Positions 1 through 7,540 of a stretch of 58,524 nt of DNA are shown here, in pieces. The DNA comes from an uncultured bacterium (GTDB lineage Bacteria > Patescibacteriota > Gracilibacteria > Absconditabacterales > Absconditicoccaceae), in assembly GCA_916049765.1 (NCBI GenBank), contig CAJZIX010000007.1, positions 1 through 58,524 of the forward strand, in the 5' to 3' direction. The position numbers and the translations under genes were made by a program. The notes under the pieces were generated by a model. The model was not told the DNA's origin. It worked only from the letters and a program-made list of their open reading frames with translations, and did not search any database. The stretch's first letter is position 1. Every line of letters starts with the position of its first letter.

Positions 1-53
1 AGGACGCCACCCTCTCACGGTGGAAATCGAGGGTTCGAGTCCCTCCGGGAGCG
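1..53 (+). tRNA. tRNA-Glu(CUC), 3' part
   Basis: The anticodon arm is complete: stem CCACC/GGTGG around loop CTCTCAC, giving anticodon CUC (codon GAG). It is followed by a T arm (GAGGG/CCCTC with loop TTCGAGT), the acceptor 3' strand CGGGAGC and discriminator G. No CCA is encoded. The 5' acceptor and most of the D arm lie before the window. Confidence 0.9.
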
Positions 54-80
54 ATTCAATTTATTCTCATTGCACTTCGT

Positions 81-701
81 ATGGATCAAAAAACTTTTAA
101 GGCATCAGGAACAAATCAGAATTTTTGATGACCAAAGAAAGCGTTTTGAGGGCAGAAAGCTGATAAAGGAGGAATGTATTCCTTCAAGGCAAAGATGATC
201 TATGTAAATGATCAGATTAAAGCTCCAAGTGTAATGATCATAGATGATGAAAAAAATAATCTTTGAACTTTTCCTAGGAGGATTGCTTTGGAAATGGCTC
301 AGGAAAGAGGACTTGATTTGGTGCAGTTAACTTATGATCCTGAGAAAATGCTTTCTACAGTGAGAATGACCGATTATGGAAAGTATATGTATCAAAAAGG
401 AAAAGAAGAAAAAGAAAGAAGAAAGACTCAAAAAGGAAAGGATATGAAAGAATTAAAAGTGAGTTATTCCATAGGAGATAATGATCTTCAGCTTAAGATA
501 AAGAAAGCACAGGAAATTCTTCAGGATTGAGATAATGTGAAATTCTCTATCAGGTTGAAAGGGCGTGAGAGGATGTATGCTGATAAGGCAGTTCAAAAAT
601 TGAAACTTATTCAGGATTCGCTCCTTGAGTATGGAAAATCTCAATATGATACCCCTAAAAAAGAAGCAAACGGATACAGTGTTATTTTATTTAGTAAATA
701 G
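81..701 (+). CDS. infC: Translation initiation factor IF-3
   Basis: IF-3 binds the 30S subunit and checks start-codon/initiator-tRNA pairing. The N domain starts near residue 41 with VNDQIKAPSV and contains ALEMAQERGLDLVQL, typical of the family; the C domain has the DNVKFSIRLKGRE strand. In-frame TGAs are read as Gly (126-131 as a pair, 147, 264, 528); the one at 264 falls in NLGTFPRR, where family members have Gly. I chose ATG 81 because the frame stays open from there. This gives a Gly/Lys-rich N-terminal extension of about 40 residues; ATG 174 or 195 are shorter alternatives. It is followed 9 bp later by rpmI, the classic infC-rpmI-rplT order. Confidence 0.93.
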
Positions 702-710
702 GCTTAATTC

Positions 711-908
711 ATGGCTAAGAAACTAAAATCGCATTCTGGAGCACTTAAAAGGTTTAAGATTACAAAAAAAGATAAGGTGTTGTCTAGTAAACAATGTAAT
801 AATCACCTTTTGACCAATAAAGGAAAAAATAATAAAAAATTCTGATATGGAAAAGAGGTTATTGGTGCTGCTGCGAAGATGTTGAAAAATTTACTTCCTT
901 ATAAATAA
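711..908 (+). CDS. rpmI: Large ribosomal subunit protein bL35
   Basis: A 65-aa, very basic protein starting MAKKLKSHSGALKRFKIT, matching the bL35 pattern (K-x-K-S-H-S/T-G-A-x-K-R-F). One in-frame TGA (Gly) sits in the second half, NKKFGYGKEV. It lies between infC and rplT with intergenic gaps of 9 and 8 bp, so the three are almost certainly cotranscribed. In many bacteria this operon is autoregulated by bL20; no obvious leader structure can be judged here because the upstream end is outside the window. Confidence 0.93.
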
Positions 909-916
909 GATAAACA

Positions 917-1264
917 ATGGTAAGAGTAACAAATGGATTACAGAGACAGAGAAGGCATAAGAAGTTTATCGCTCAAGCTTCTGGATTTAGGTTAGGAAGA
1001 AAAAATCTCTACAAGCAGGTAAGGCTTGCTTTGGTAAAACAAGGTCAACATGCTTATGTGAGTAGAAGGCTCAAAAAAAGAGATTTCAGAAGACTTTGGA
1101 TTGAGAGACTTTCTGCTGCAATTAGAGAAAAATGAGGAAAGTATTCAGTATTTGTAAATACTATGTATCAAAAGGATATTAAACTTGATAGAAAGGTGCT
1201 TTCAAATATTGCGGTAGCATTTCCTACAGTATTTGATAGAATTTATGAAGAGGTTGTTAAATAA
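917..1264 (+). CDS. rplT: Large ribosomal subunit protein bL20
   Basis: 115 aa. It starts MVRVTNGLQRQRRHKKFI, then the long basic helix and the globular part YKQVRLALVKQGQHAYVSRR and KKRDFRRLWIERLSAAIRE, all diagnostic of bL20, an early 50S assembly protein that binds 23S rRNA. A TGA at 1133-1135 encodes the Gly after REK in the middle of the globular domain; read as stop it would remove about 40 residues that include the conserved LDRKVLSNIAV segment. Third gene of infC-rpmI-rplT; tRNA-Leu follows. Confidence 0.94.
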
Positions 1265-1320
1265 ATAAGAAATGGGGTGGTAGTGATCATCGCTATTGCC
1301 CCTCTTCTCGTGTTTACAGA

Positions 1321-1407
1321 GCCGAGGTGGTGGAATTGGTAGACACGAAGGACTTAAAATCCTTTGAGGCTTATACCCTCGTGCCGGTTCGATTCCGGTC
1401 CTCGGCA
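1321..1407 (+). tRNA. tRNA-Leu(UAA)
   Basis: A class II tRNA of 87 nt. The acceptor GCCGAGG pairs with CCTCGGC; the anticodon loop CTTAAAA gives UAA (codon UUA). The long variable arm and T arm (GCCGG/CCGGT side with loop TTCGATT) are normal. Discriminator A; CCA not encoded. It lies between rplT and the bS21-like gene. Confidence 0.95.
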
Positions 1408-1459
1408 ACTTAACTTACAAAAAGGTTAATTTAGGTTTTAATTATTATTTGTTATATTC

Positions 1460-1723
1460 ATGTGATTTACCGTTCGAAGAACTGGAGATTTGAATACCAA
1501 CGAAAGACTTATTTCTTTCTACAAGAAAGAGCTTTGGGCTTCTCATATTTTGGACAAAGCAAAGAAACAACAACACTATGGTACTAAATGGTATAGAAAG
1601 TTTGTAAGTTATGATTTTCCTTCTTCTAGAAGATATAAGAGAATGAGGGCTATTGTATCTGATGCTTATAGAAAGACAAAGAAGAAGTATAATACTTTGG
1701 CACAACTTGGAAAGATTGTGTAA
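1460..1723 (+). CDS. Small basic protein, probable bS21-like ribosomal protein
   Basis: 87 aa, strongly basic, starting ATG-TGA (Met-Gly) as MGFTVRRTGDLNTNERLI. The pattern of an N-terminal V-x-R strand, an amphipathic helix (NERLISFYKKELWASHIL) and a Lys/Arg-rich second helix resembles bS21, but the match is by pattern only. Position just upstream of rplU in a ribosomal block supports a ribosomal role. The -10-like TTATATT lies directly before the start codon. It could instead be a lineage-specific ribosome-associated protein. Confidence 0.5.
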
Positions 1724-1749
1724 GCTTTATTTTGATATTTTACTAGAGA

Positions 1750-2067
1750 ATGTATGCAGTTGTAGATTTGCAAGGACATCAATATATTGTTTCAGAAGGA
1801 GCTGAACTTATCGTAGATAATGTAGATAAGGCACAGGGTGAAAAGTTACTTACTGATAAAGTACTTGCACTCTTTGATGAAAAGGGAGCTGAAGTAAAGG
1901 TAGGAACACCGTATGTGTCTGGAGCTCAAGTTGAACTTGAGGTTGGAACGACTCAAAAAGGAGAAAAAGTTAGAATCTTAAAATTTAAAAGAAAGACAAG
2001 GTACGCAAGATTGAAGGGATTTAGACCGCTTCAAACGGTTTTAACTGTTAAAAAGATTAGTGCTTAA
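1750..2067 (+). CDS. rplU: Large ribosomal subunit protein bL21
   Basis: 105 aa. MYAVVDLQGHQYIVSEGAEL is the bL21 start (normally MYAVIxTGGKQY). The C-terminal segment with KVRILKFKRKTRYARLKGFR and TVLTVKKI matches the rRNA-binding part. No in-frame TGA. Its TAA overlaps the A of the infA start codon by 1 nt, implying translational coupling. The usual partner rpmA (bL27) is not next to it. Confidence 0.93.
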   Translation: MYAVVDLQGHQYIVSEGAELIVDNVDKAQGEKLLTDKVLALFDEKGAEVKVGTPYVSGAQVELEVGTTQKGEKVRILKFKRKTRYARLKGFRPLQTVLTVKKISA

Positions 2068-2315
2068 TGGCTAAAGCTTGAATGTTAGAACGAGATGGAG
2101 AGATTCTTGAACAATTACCTGCTGGAAAATATATGGTAAAGCTCAAGGATACGGATATGATTATTACTTGCTATAAAGCAGGGAAAATGAAACAATCTCA
2201 TATCGGAATCATTGAAGGTGATTGGGTTAAAGTTGAAGTCAATCAGTATGATATGAAGCAAGGGAGAATTGTATATAGATATAATGTAGCGACCAAGGCT
2301 CCAACTCAGGAGTAG
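2067..2315 (+). CDS. infA: Translation initiation factor IF-1
   Basis: 82 aa, an OB-fold protein binding the 30S A site during initiation. Diagnostic segments are GEILEQLPAGKYMVKLKD, the SGKM-like AGKMKQSHIGIIEGDWVKVE and the terminal YDMKQGRIVYRY. Start is the ATG that overlaps the rplU stop; codon 5 is TGA (Gly), so MAKAGMLERDGE. IF-1 heads the rpmJ-rpsM-rpsK-rpsD-rpoA-rplQ string, as in most bacteria. Confidence 0.93.
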
Positions 2316-2354
2316 TAAGGAAGCAAAACTCTTTAAATGTTATGATTAAGGACG

Positions 2355-2471
2355 ATGAAAGTGGTAACTTCTCTTAAAAAAAGATGTATGTATTGTCAAA
2401 TTGTAAAGAGAAAAGGTAGACTCTATGTTACTTGTAAGAAAAATCCTAGACATAAGGCTAGGCAAGGATAG
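2355..2471 (+). CDS. rpmJ: Large ribosomal subunit protein bL36
   Basis: A 38-aa basic zinc-ribbon protein: MKVVTSLKKRCMYCQIVKRK, ending with CKKNPRHKARQG. The CxxC pair (C11, C14) plus C27 and H33 form the C+ type zinc site. Length and position after infA and before rpsM are standard. Confidence 0.94.
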   Translation: MKVVTSLKKRCMYCQIVKRKGRLYVTCKKNPRHKARQG

Positions 2472-2498
2472 TTTTTTATTTATTGTATTTTTTGAGGA

Positions 2499-2873
2499 AT
2501 GTTTAGATTGATGGGGCATGTTCTTCCAGAAGAGAAATCTATTTGGATTGCACTAACAAATATTTACGGAATCGGAAGAGAAAGATCAAAGAAAATCTTA
2601 GGAAATCTCAAGATTGAGTATATGAAGAAAGTAAAGGATATTACAGAAGAAGAACAAAAGCTGATTTCTGATGAGCTCAAGAATTATGTTCTTGAAAACG
2701 ATCTTAAAAGAGAAGTTGCTTCTGCAATCAAGAGATTAAAGGAAATTAAATGTTACAGAGGAATGAGACACAATCTTGGGCTTCCTGTAAGAGGACAATT
2801 GACGAGAAAGAACGGAAGAACTGCAAAGAAACTTCTCGGAAGGTCTAAAGTAAGACCAGTATTGAAGAAATAA
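2499..2873 (+). CDS. rpsM: Small ribosomal subunit protein uS13
   Basis: 124 aa. LTNIYGIGRERSKKILGNL is the helix-turn-helix region of uS13 and the tail RGMRHNLGLPVRGQLTRKNG, RTAKKLLG matches the RNA-binding C-terminus that reaches the P site. No TGA inside. Upstream is a T-rich stretch ending in TTTTTTGAGGA immediately before ATG; GAGG is too close to serve as a normal Shine-Dalgarno. Confidence 0.95.
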   Translation: MFRLMGHVLPEEKSIWIALTNIYGIGRERSKKILGNLKIEYMKKVKDITEEEQKLISDELKNYVLENDLKREVASAIKRLKEIKCYRGMRHNLGLPVRGQLTRKNGRTAKKLLGRSKVRPVLKK

Positions 2874-2898
2874 TTTTATCTCATTTTTTTCTATTGAA

Positions 2899-3282
2899 AT
2901 GGCTGTTACAAAGGCAAAGAAGAAAGATATTAAGGTGGTAAGTGGAATTTTGCATGTACACACAACTTCAAATAATACCCTCGTAACTCTTATTGACCAA
3001 GAGGGAAATAAAATTCTTGGTGGTGGAACAGGAAAGGTTGGATACAAGGGGTCAAAAAAGAGTACTCCTTATGCAGCAGAAATGCTTACAAAACAGATTC
3101 TCAAAGATGCTCAGAACTACGGACTTAAAGAAATCGGAATTATCTTTAAAGGAGTAGGAATGGCAAGAGAAGGGGTTTTTAAGGCAGTTACTGAAATTGG
3201 AGTAATTGATGTTGCTTACATTAAGGAAGAAACCTGAATCCAATTCGGTGGATGTAAGGGAGAAAGACCAAAGAGAAACTAA
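2899..3282 (+). CDS. rpsK: Small ribosomal subunit protein uS11
   Basis: 127 aa. GILHVHTTSNNTLVTLIDQEG, then GGTGKVGYKGSKKSTPYAAE are conserved in uS11 (platform of the 30S). A TGA at 3235-3237 is Gly in EETGIQFGGCKGERPKRN; family members have the C-terminal pattern P-H-N-G-C-R-P-P-K-R-R. Without readthrough the protein would lack its rRNA-binding tail. Confidence 0.94.
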
Positions 3283-3342
3283 TTCTTGGTTAAAGATACT
3301 ATAAGATCATCTTTCAGTTTATTTATTATTTTCATAGGAGAT

Positions 3343-3963
3343 ATGAGATACACAGGAGCTAAATTTAGACTATGTAGAAGAGAAGGAGTAAATCTTTTTG
3401 GTTCTCAGAAGTATAATCTTAAAAAGAGAAGGGCTTTGCCTGGACAGCATGGTGCTGGAATGCAGAGAAACTCTGAATATGGGAAACTTTTGAGAAATAA
3501 GCAGGTAGTAAAGAGAAGTTATCTTCTTTCAGAAAAGCAGTTTGCAACAATTGTAAAGAAAACTGCTGCAAAATATGCTAAAAATAATAATCTTTCTCAT
3601 GATGTAGCGTTGTTTCAATTTTTAGAGAGAAGACTTGATGTGATTATTTTGAGGTCAGGACTTGCAAATACAATTATGCAGGCAAGACAAATGGTAAGTC
3701 ATGGGCATTTTCTTCTTAATGGAGTAAAGCATAATATTCCTTCTACATTCGTTGTGGCTGGAGACAAAATTACTTTAAAAGAGAAACTTAAGAATTCAGC
3801 ATTATATTCTGATGCGTCAAAAGCTTCTCCGGCTAAAATCCCTTCTTGGATTAAAGTGGATAGAAATAATTATACTGTAGAAGTACTTGGAATGCCACAA
3901 ACAGGAGAAATAGAAGTGCTTGGAGATCTCTTGAAAGTGATTGAATTCTATGCGAGAGCTTAA
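3343..3963 (+). CDS. rpsD: Small ribosomal subunit protein uS4
   Basis: 206 aa, the primary 16S-binding protein of the 30S body. MRYTGAKFRLCRREGVNLFG matches the usual start, and RRLDVIILRSGLANTIMQAR, VSHGHFLLNG is the S4 RNA-binding domain. An in-frame TTG at 3286 would add 19 non-conserved residues; I prefer ATG 3343 because it aligns with the family start. Preceded by TTTATTATTTTCATAGGAGAT. Confidence 0.95.
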   Translation: MRYTGAKFRLCRREGVNLFGSQKYNLKKRRALPGQHGAGMQRNSEYGKLLRNKQVVKRSYLLSEKQFATIVKKTAAKYAKNNNLSHDVALFQFLERRLDVIILRSGLANTIMQARQMVSHGHFLLNGVKHNIPSTFVVAGDKITLKEKLKNSALYSDASKASPAKIPSWIKVDRNNYTVEVLGMPQTGEIEVLGDLLKVIEFYARA

Positions 3964-4015
3964 GTAATCCAGAGAGTAATAAAACACAAAAACTTTATAT
4001 TATATTCCTACTTCT

Positions 4016-5014
4016 ATGTTGAACATACAACACTTTATTGGAGTTCCGAAGATTGTATACAGCCAGTTAGACGATGGTGCCACGAGGTTTGAATTAAAAT
4101 ATGTTCCAAGAGGATTTGGGCATACGCTTGGAAATGCACTTAGAAGAATTATCCTTGCTTATAATCTTGGGGGTGCGGTGACTGGATTGAAGATTAAAGG
4201 AGTACCTCATGAATACGATATTATCAGTGGAGTGAAAGAAAATGTGATTAATGTTATGTTAAACTTTAAAAAGCTTCGCTTTAGAATAAATGAAAATGCT
4301 GATACCCTTCAGCGAATCTCTCAGAGATTTAAAGGAATCGGTGTTTATACTGCAGCTGATTTGAAGTTACCTTCAGGAGTTGAACTTTTGAATGGAGAGG
4401 AACATTTATTTGAGATTACTGATAGTTCAGTAGAGCTTAATATGGAAGTGAGAATAGAGAAAGGATATGGATACTATAGTCTGGATTATTTGAGACAGAG
4501 AGATGAAAAGGGTGATGGATCAGAAGTAAATTTACTTTTGATTGACAATGATTTCTCTCTTGTGGATTATGTAAGATATGATGTAGAAGAAGTGATTGAG
4601 GATTTTAGTGGAAGTACGAAAGATGCGCTCAATCTTGAGATTAAAGCAAAATATGAATCAGTTTCACCGCAGGAGATCGTAATGTTTGCAGGTGAAGTAC
4701 TTGCAAGTTATGCAAAACTGTTTATCTTTGATGATGTTTATATTGATAAATCAGTTTTGGTTGATTATAATGATCTCAATGAAGAGACTGAAATGCCTGC
4801 TGAAGAAGTAGGTTCAGTAAAAACAATGCCGATTGATGCACTTCCATTGAGTGAAAGAACAAGAAATGCTTTGATCAAGAATAATATTCTCTATGTTGAG
4901 GATTTAGAAAAGAAGAAGAAATCAGAATTGCTTGTAATGAAAGGAGTTGGAAGAAAGGCTATTGATGAGATTACTTCTTCACTTACAAATATTGGTAAGA
5001 CCTTGCTTGGATAA
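4016..5014 (+). CDS. rpoA: RNA polymerase alpha subunit
   Basis: 332 aa, full length. The N-terminal assembly domain shows YVPRGFGHTLGNALRRIIL (family: PLExGFGxTLGNALRRxLL) and the dimer interface; residues from about 265 form the C-terminal DNA-binding domain with LPLSERTRNALIKNNI, and the HhH stretch LVMKGVGRKAIDEI. It nucleates core polymerase assembly and contacts promoters and activators. No in-frame TGA. Located between rpsD and rplQ as in most bacteria. Confidence 0.96.
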   Translation: MLNIQHFIGVPKIVYSQLDDGATRFELKYVPRGFGHTLGNALRRIILAYNLGGAVTGLKIKGVPHEYDIISGVKENVINVMLNFKKLRFRINENADTLQRISQRFKGIGVYTAADLKLPSGVELLNGEEHLFEITDSSVELNMEVRIEKGYGYYSLDYLRQRDEKGDGSEVNLLLIDNDFSLVDYVRYDVEEVIEDFSGSTKDALNLEIKAKYESVSPQEIVMFAGEVLASYAKLFIFDDVYIDKSVLVDYNDLNEETEMPAEEVGSVKTMPIDALPLSERTRNALIKNNILYVEDLEKKKKSELLVMKGVGRKAIDEITSSLTNIGKTLLG

Positions 5015-5043
5015 AAAATTTATCATTTATTAGTGTAGATAAG

Positions 5044-5430
5044 ATGAGACATCAGCAGAATAAGCTCTTGCAGTTGAATACTGGAGCAAAAAGTAAAACA
5101 GTTTTTATGAGGATGCAGCTTTCTAGTTTGATTAGAGCTGGAAAATTGACAACAACTCCAAAGAGGGTTAAGGTACTTAAGGCTTTTGCCGATACATTCT
5201 TCTCAACTTTGCTAAGTTTTGATGCTAAATATGATGAAAAGGGAGCTTTGAGAGAAGCGATTAGATATGTGAAATCTGTGGTTTATGGTGAAGCCGAAGG
5301 AAAGAAAGTTATTGAAACTTTACTTCCAAAATATAGAGAAGAAAAAAGAACTTCAGGTTTTACGACTTCTTATAAACTTGGATTTAGAGTAGGAGATGCT
5401 GCTGCAAAAACCATGCTCAAGCTCGTATAG
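5044..5430 (+). CDS. rplQ: Large ribosomal subunit protein bL17
   Basis: 128 aa. MRHQQNKLLQLNTGAKSKTV and LIRAGKLTTTPKRVKVLKAF correspond to bL17 (MRHxxxxxxLxR…LIxxExIxTTxxRAKE). Follows rpoA by 29 bp, completing the alpha-operon order. Confidence 0.94.
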   Translation: MRHQQNKLLQLNTGAKSKTVFMRMQLSSLIRAGKLTTTPKRVKVLKAFADTFFSTLLSFDAKYDEKGALREAIRYVKSVVYGEAEGKKVIETLLPKYREEKRTSGFTTSYKLGFRVGDAAAKTMLKLV

Positions 5431-5470
5431 AGAAGACTCAATTTATTTTAATTATCGTATAGGACTAATC

Positions 5471-5929
5471 ATGGAGTTTACGAAAAAAGATTTAAATAAA
5501 ACCATCTGGATTAGGCAGACTGATCAGGAGAAAAATAGAAGATGGTATCGTGTAGATGCTACAGGAAAAACCCTTGGAAGATTAGCGGTAGATATTGCTA
5601 AGAAGCTTATGGGAAAGGATAGAGCTTATTATTCTGATTTCCGAGATGCAGGAAGTTTCGTTATTGTAGAAAATGTTGAAAATATTGCAGTAACAGGAAA
5701 GAAGCTAACAGATAAGGTTTATTATTCTTATAGTGGATATAAGGGAAATTTGAAGAGTATTACTCTTGGAGAGCTTCTCAAAAAAAATCCTGGTAAAGCT
5801 TTGTGGTATGCGGTAAGAGGTATGCTTCCAAAAAATAAGCTTAGAGATCCTAGAATTAAAAGATTAAAGCTCATCAAAGGAACGACTACCAAATACGATA
5901 ATTTTAAACCAATTAACCTTTACAAGTAA
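5471..5929 (+). CDS. rplM: Large ribosomal subunit protein uL13
   Basis: 152 aa. WYRVDATGKTLGRLAVDIAK is the uL13 signature; KVYYSYSGYKGNLKSITLGE and AVRGMLPKNKLRDPRIKRLK (family AVxGMLPKNxLGRxxxxxLxVY) follow. The start at 5471 fits family length. Its TAA overlaps the rpsI ATG by one base, so the two are translationally coupled. Confidence 0.95.
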   Translation: MEFTKKDLNKTIWIRQTDQEKNRRWYRVDATGKTLGRLAVDIAKKLMGKDRAYYSDFRDAGSFVIVENVENIAVTGKKLTDKVYYSYSGYKGNLKSITLGELLKKNPGKALWYAVRGMLPKNKLRDPRIKRLKLIKGTTTKYDNFKPINLYK

Positions 5930-6351
5930 TGACAAACAGAGAATACACTAACGCAGTTGGAAGAAGAAAAGAAACGACAGCAACTGTAAAGCTCTATGCT
6001 AAGGGAGCTGGAAATATCCTTGTAAAGACAGCAACAGGTAAAGAATATACACTTGCTGATTACTTTGGAGGGAATATTTACCTCTATAAGAATGCAGTTT
6101 TGCCTTTTACTACACTTGGTAATGATGTACTCAAAAAATTTGATGCAGAAATCAAGATTGTAGGAGGAGGAATTGCAGGACAGTCTGATGCAATTAAGCT
6201 TGCTTTCTCAAGGGCTTTAGTAGAATGGAATTCTGATTTGAGGCCTACATTGAAGCCACATGGACTTCTTAAGAGAGATCCTAGAGTTAAGGAAAGAAAG
6301 AAGCCAGGTTTGAAAAAGGCGAGAAAAGCACCTACTTGGTCAAAGAGATAA
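5929..6351 (+). CDS. rpsI: Small ribosomal subunit protein uS9
   Basis: 140 aa. YTNAVGRRKETTATVKLYAKG is the uS9 start and GGGIAGQSDAIKLAFSRAL plus the basic tail KERKKPGLKKARKAPTWSKR, ending in the SKR typical of the family, complete it. The tail contacts P-site tRNA. Overlaps rplM by 1 nt; followed by a terminator. Confidence 0.96.
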   Translation: MTNREYTNAVGRRKETTATVKLYAKGAGNILVKTATGKEYTLADYFGGNIYLYKNAVLPFTTLGNDVLKKFDAEIKIVGGGIAGQSDAIKLAFSRALVEWNSDLRPTLKPHGLLKRDPRVKERKKPGLKKARKAPTWSKR

Positions 6352-6365
6352 TTTTTTTACTGGAG

Positions 6366-6400
6366 AAAAGACTGATCTTTATGGTTGGTTTTTTCTTTTT
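6366..6400 (+). terminator. Rho-independent terminator after rpsI
   Basis: Arms GACTGATC (6370-6377) and GGTTGGTT (6383-6390) pair with several G-U pairs and are followed by a T-run. Ends the ribosomal block before adk. Confidence 0.55.
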
Positions 6401-6466
6401 TCTCTTGAAAAAATATGAGGCTTTATCTATGTGAAGATGATTTTTTACTCTTTAGTATGAATAGTA

Positions 6467-7042
6467 ATGAATAAGGACCTTATCTTATTTTGAATCCAAG
6501 GATCTGGGAAATGAACCCAAGCGGAACTTCTTCTTAATGAATATTCTCGTCTAAGATACCTAGAATCGGGAAATGTTTTTAGGGCTTTATCTTCGAATGA
6601 TAATATTATTGCAACTTATATTAAAGATCGTATTAGACAGGGAAAAATGTTAGATGACAATCTAATTTTTGATCTTTTTAATATGTATTATCATCTTTTG
6701 GGCGATAAGGATTTGATTTTGGCAGATGGTTTTCCAAGAACGATTCCTCAAATGCATTATTTCCTCAGTAAAGAATATAAACATAAGAGAGATTATTTTG
6801 CAGTTTATTTTGATATTCCTAGGACTGTTGCAGTTCAGAGAATCTTGGAAAGAGCAAAAATTCAGAATCGTGCTGATGATCTTAATATGGATACAATTAA
6901 TCAAAGGTTAGATCTTTTTGAGCAGGAAACAATGCCAGTAATTCAATACTTCCAAAGTACTGGAAAATTGATTACCATCGATGCTCAACAAACGGTAGAA
7001 GAAATCTTTGAACAGACAAAATCGGCACTTGCTAAGTTTTAA
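6467..7042 (+). CDS. adk: Adenylate kinase
   Basis: 191 aa. Catalyses ATP + AMP = 2 ADP. The P-loop reads DLILFGIQGSGKGTQAELL, with both the Gly of LFG and the invariant GKG Gly (6512-6514) encoded by TGA, a decisive proof of UGA=Gly. YLESGNVFRAL corresponds to the AMP-binding ISTGDLLRA segment and LADGFPRTIPQ is the conserved NMP-binding motif. The LID is short (ERAKIQNRADD, no zinc cysteines). Start ATG 6467 puts the P-loop at residues 6-16, as usual. Confidence 0.95.
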
Positions 7043-7065
7043 ATCTTTCATACTACGATATAAGG

Positions 7066-7094
7066 TCCTGAAATCTGATTCAGGATTTTTTATT
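7066..7094 (+). terminator. Terminator after adk
   Basis: Perfect stem TCCTGAA (7066-7072) / TTCAGGA (7079-7085) with a six-base loop, followed by TTTTTTATTTT. Confidence 0.85.
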
Positions 7095-7211
7095 TTATCA
7101 TAAAATACAAAAAAGGCAAGGAGATAAAATGATGAAATAGAGAAAAAATAAGACAAATAAAAAAAATAAAGTATACTTGGAGTAGGAAATTTTATTCTAC
7201 TATTGGTGAAT

Positions 7212-7493
7212 ATGATGACGAAGAGAGATTATATTACTATCTTTCTAGAGAAAGTAAAAGAAATCTGGGAACCAGCAAGAGGATTCCTTGTCCTTATGAG
7301 GTATAATATCTTGAATGAGGAACAGACAGAAGATCTTTTTCAGGTATTTAAGAGTGTTGTACAGAGTAGCTCTGATGAGATGAAAAAAAGGAAGTTACAA
7401 AGAGCAATCCTCGCAGTAGAAAATCTAAGAAATCAAGAAAAAACTGAAACTACATTAAATCAAGATCTCGATCAGATTTTAGCCGAAATATAG
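7212..7493 (+). CDS. Small uncharacterised protein
   Basis: About 93 aa, predicted mostly helical and charged: MMTKRDYITIFLEKVKEIWE at the start and EEQTEDLFQVFKSVVQSSSD then RKLQRAILAVENLRNQEKTE. No TM segment, no signal peptide, no recognisable domain. Adjacent ATGs at 7212 and 7215 and upstream TTG/GTG leave the exact start open. It lies 47 bp upstream of the 1534-aa gene on the same strand, so it may be its cotranscribed partner. Confidence 0.65.
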   Translation: MMTKRDYITIFLEKVKEIWEPARGFLVLMRYNILNEEQTEDLFQVFKSVVQSSSDEMKKRKLQRAILAVENLRNQEKTETTLNQDLDQILAEI

Positions 7494-7540
7494 TCAAATT
7501 AAAACGAAAAAATATTTTTTATTACTTATTCTTAGTAAAA

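Noticed and set aside
6467..7042. UGA read as tryptophan, as in Mycoplasma
   Set aside because: TGA occupies glycine positions (P-loop GKG, GLSAGR, GEHGG); tryptophan is encoded by TGG throughout.
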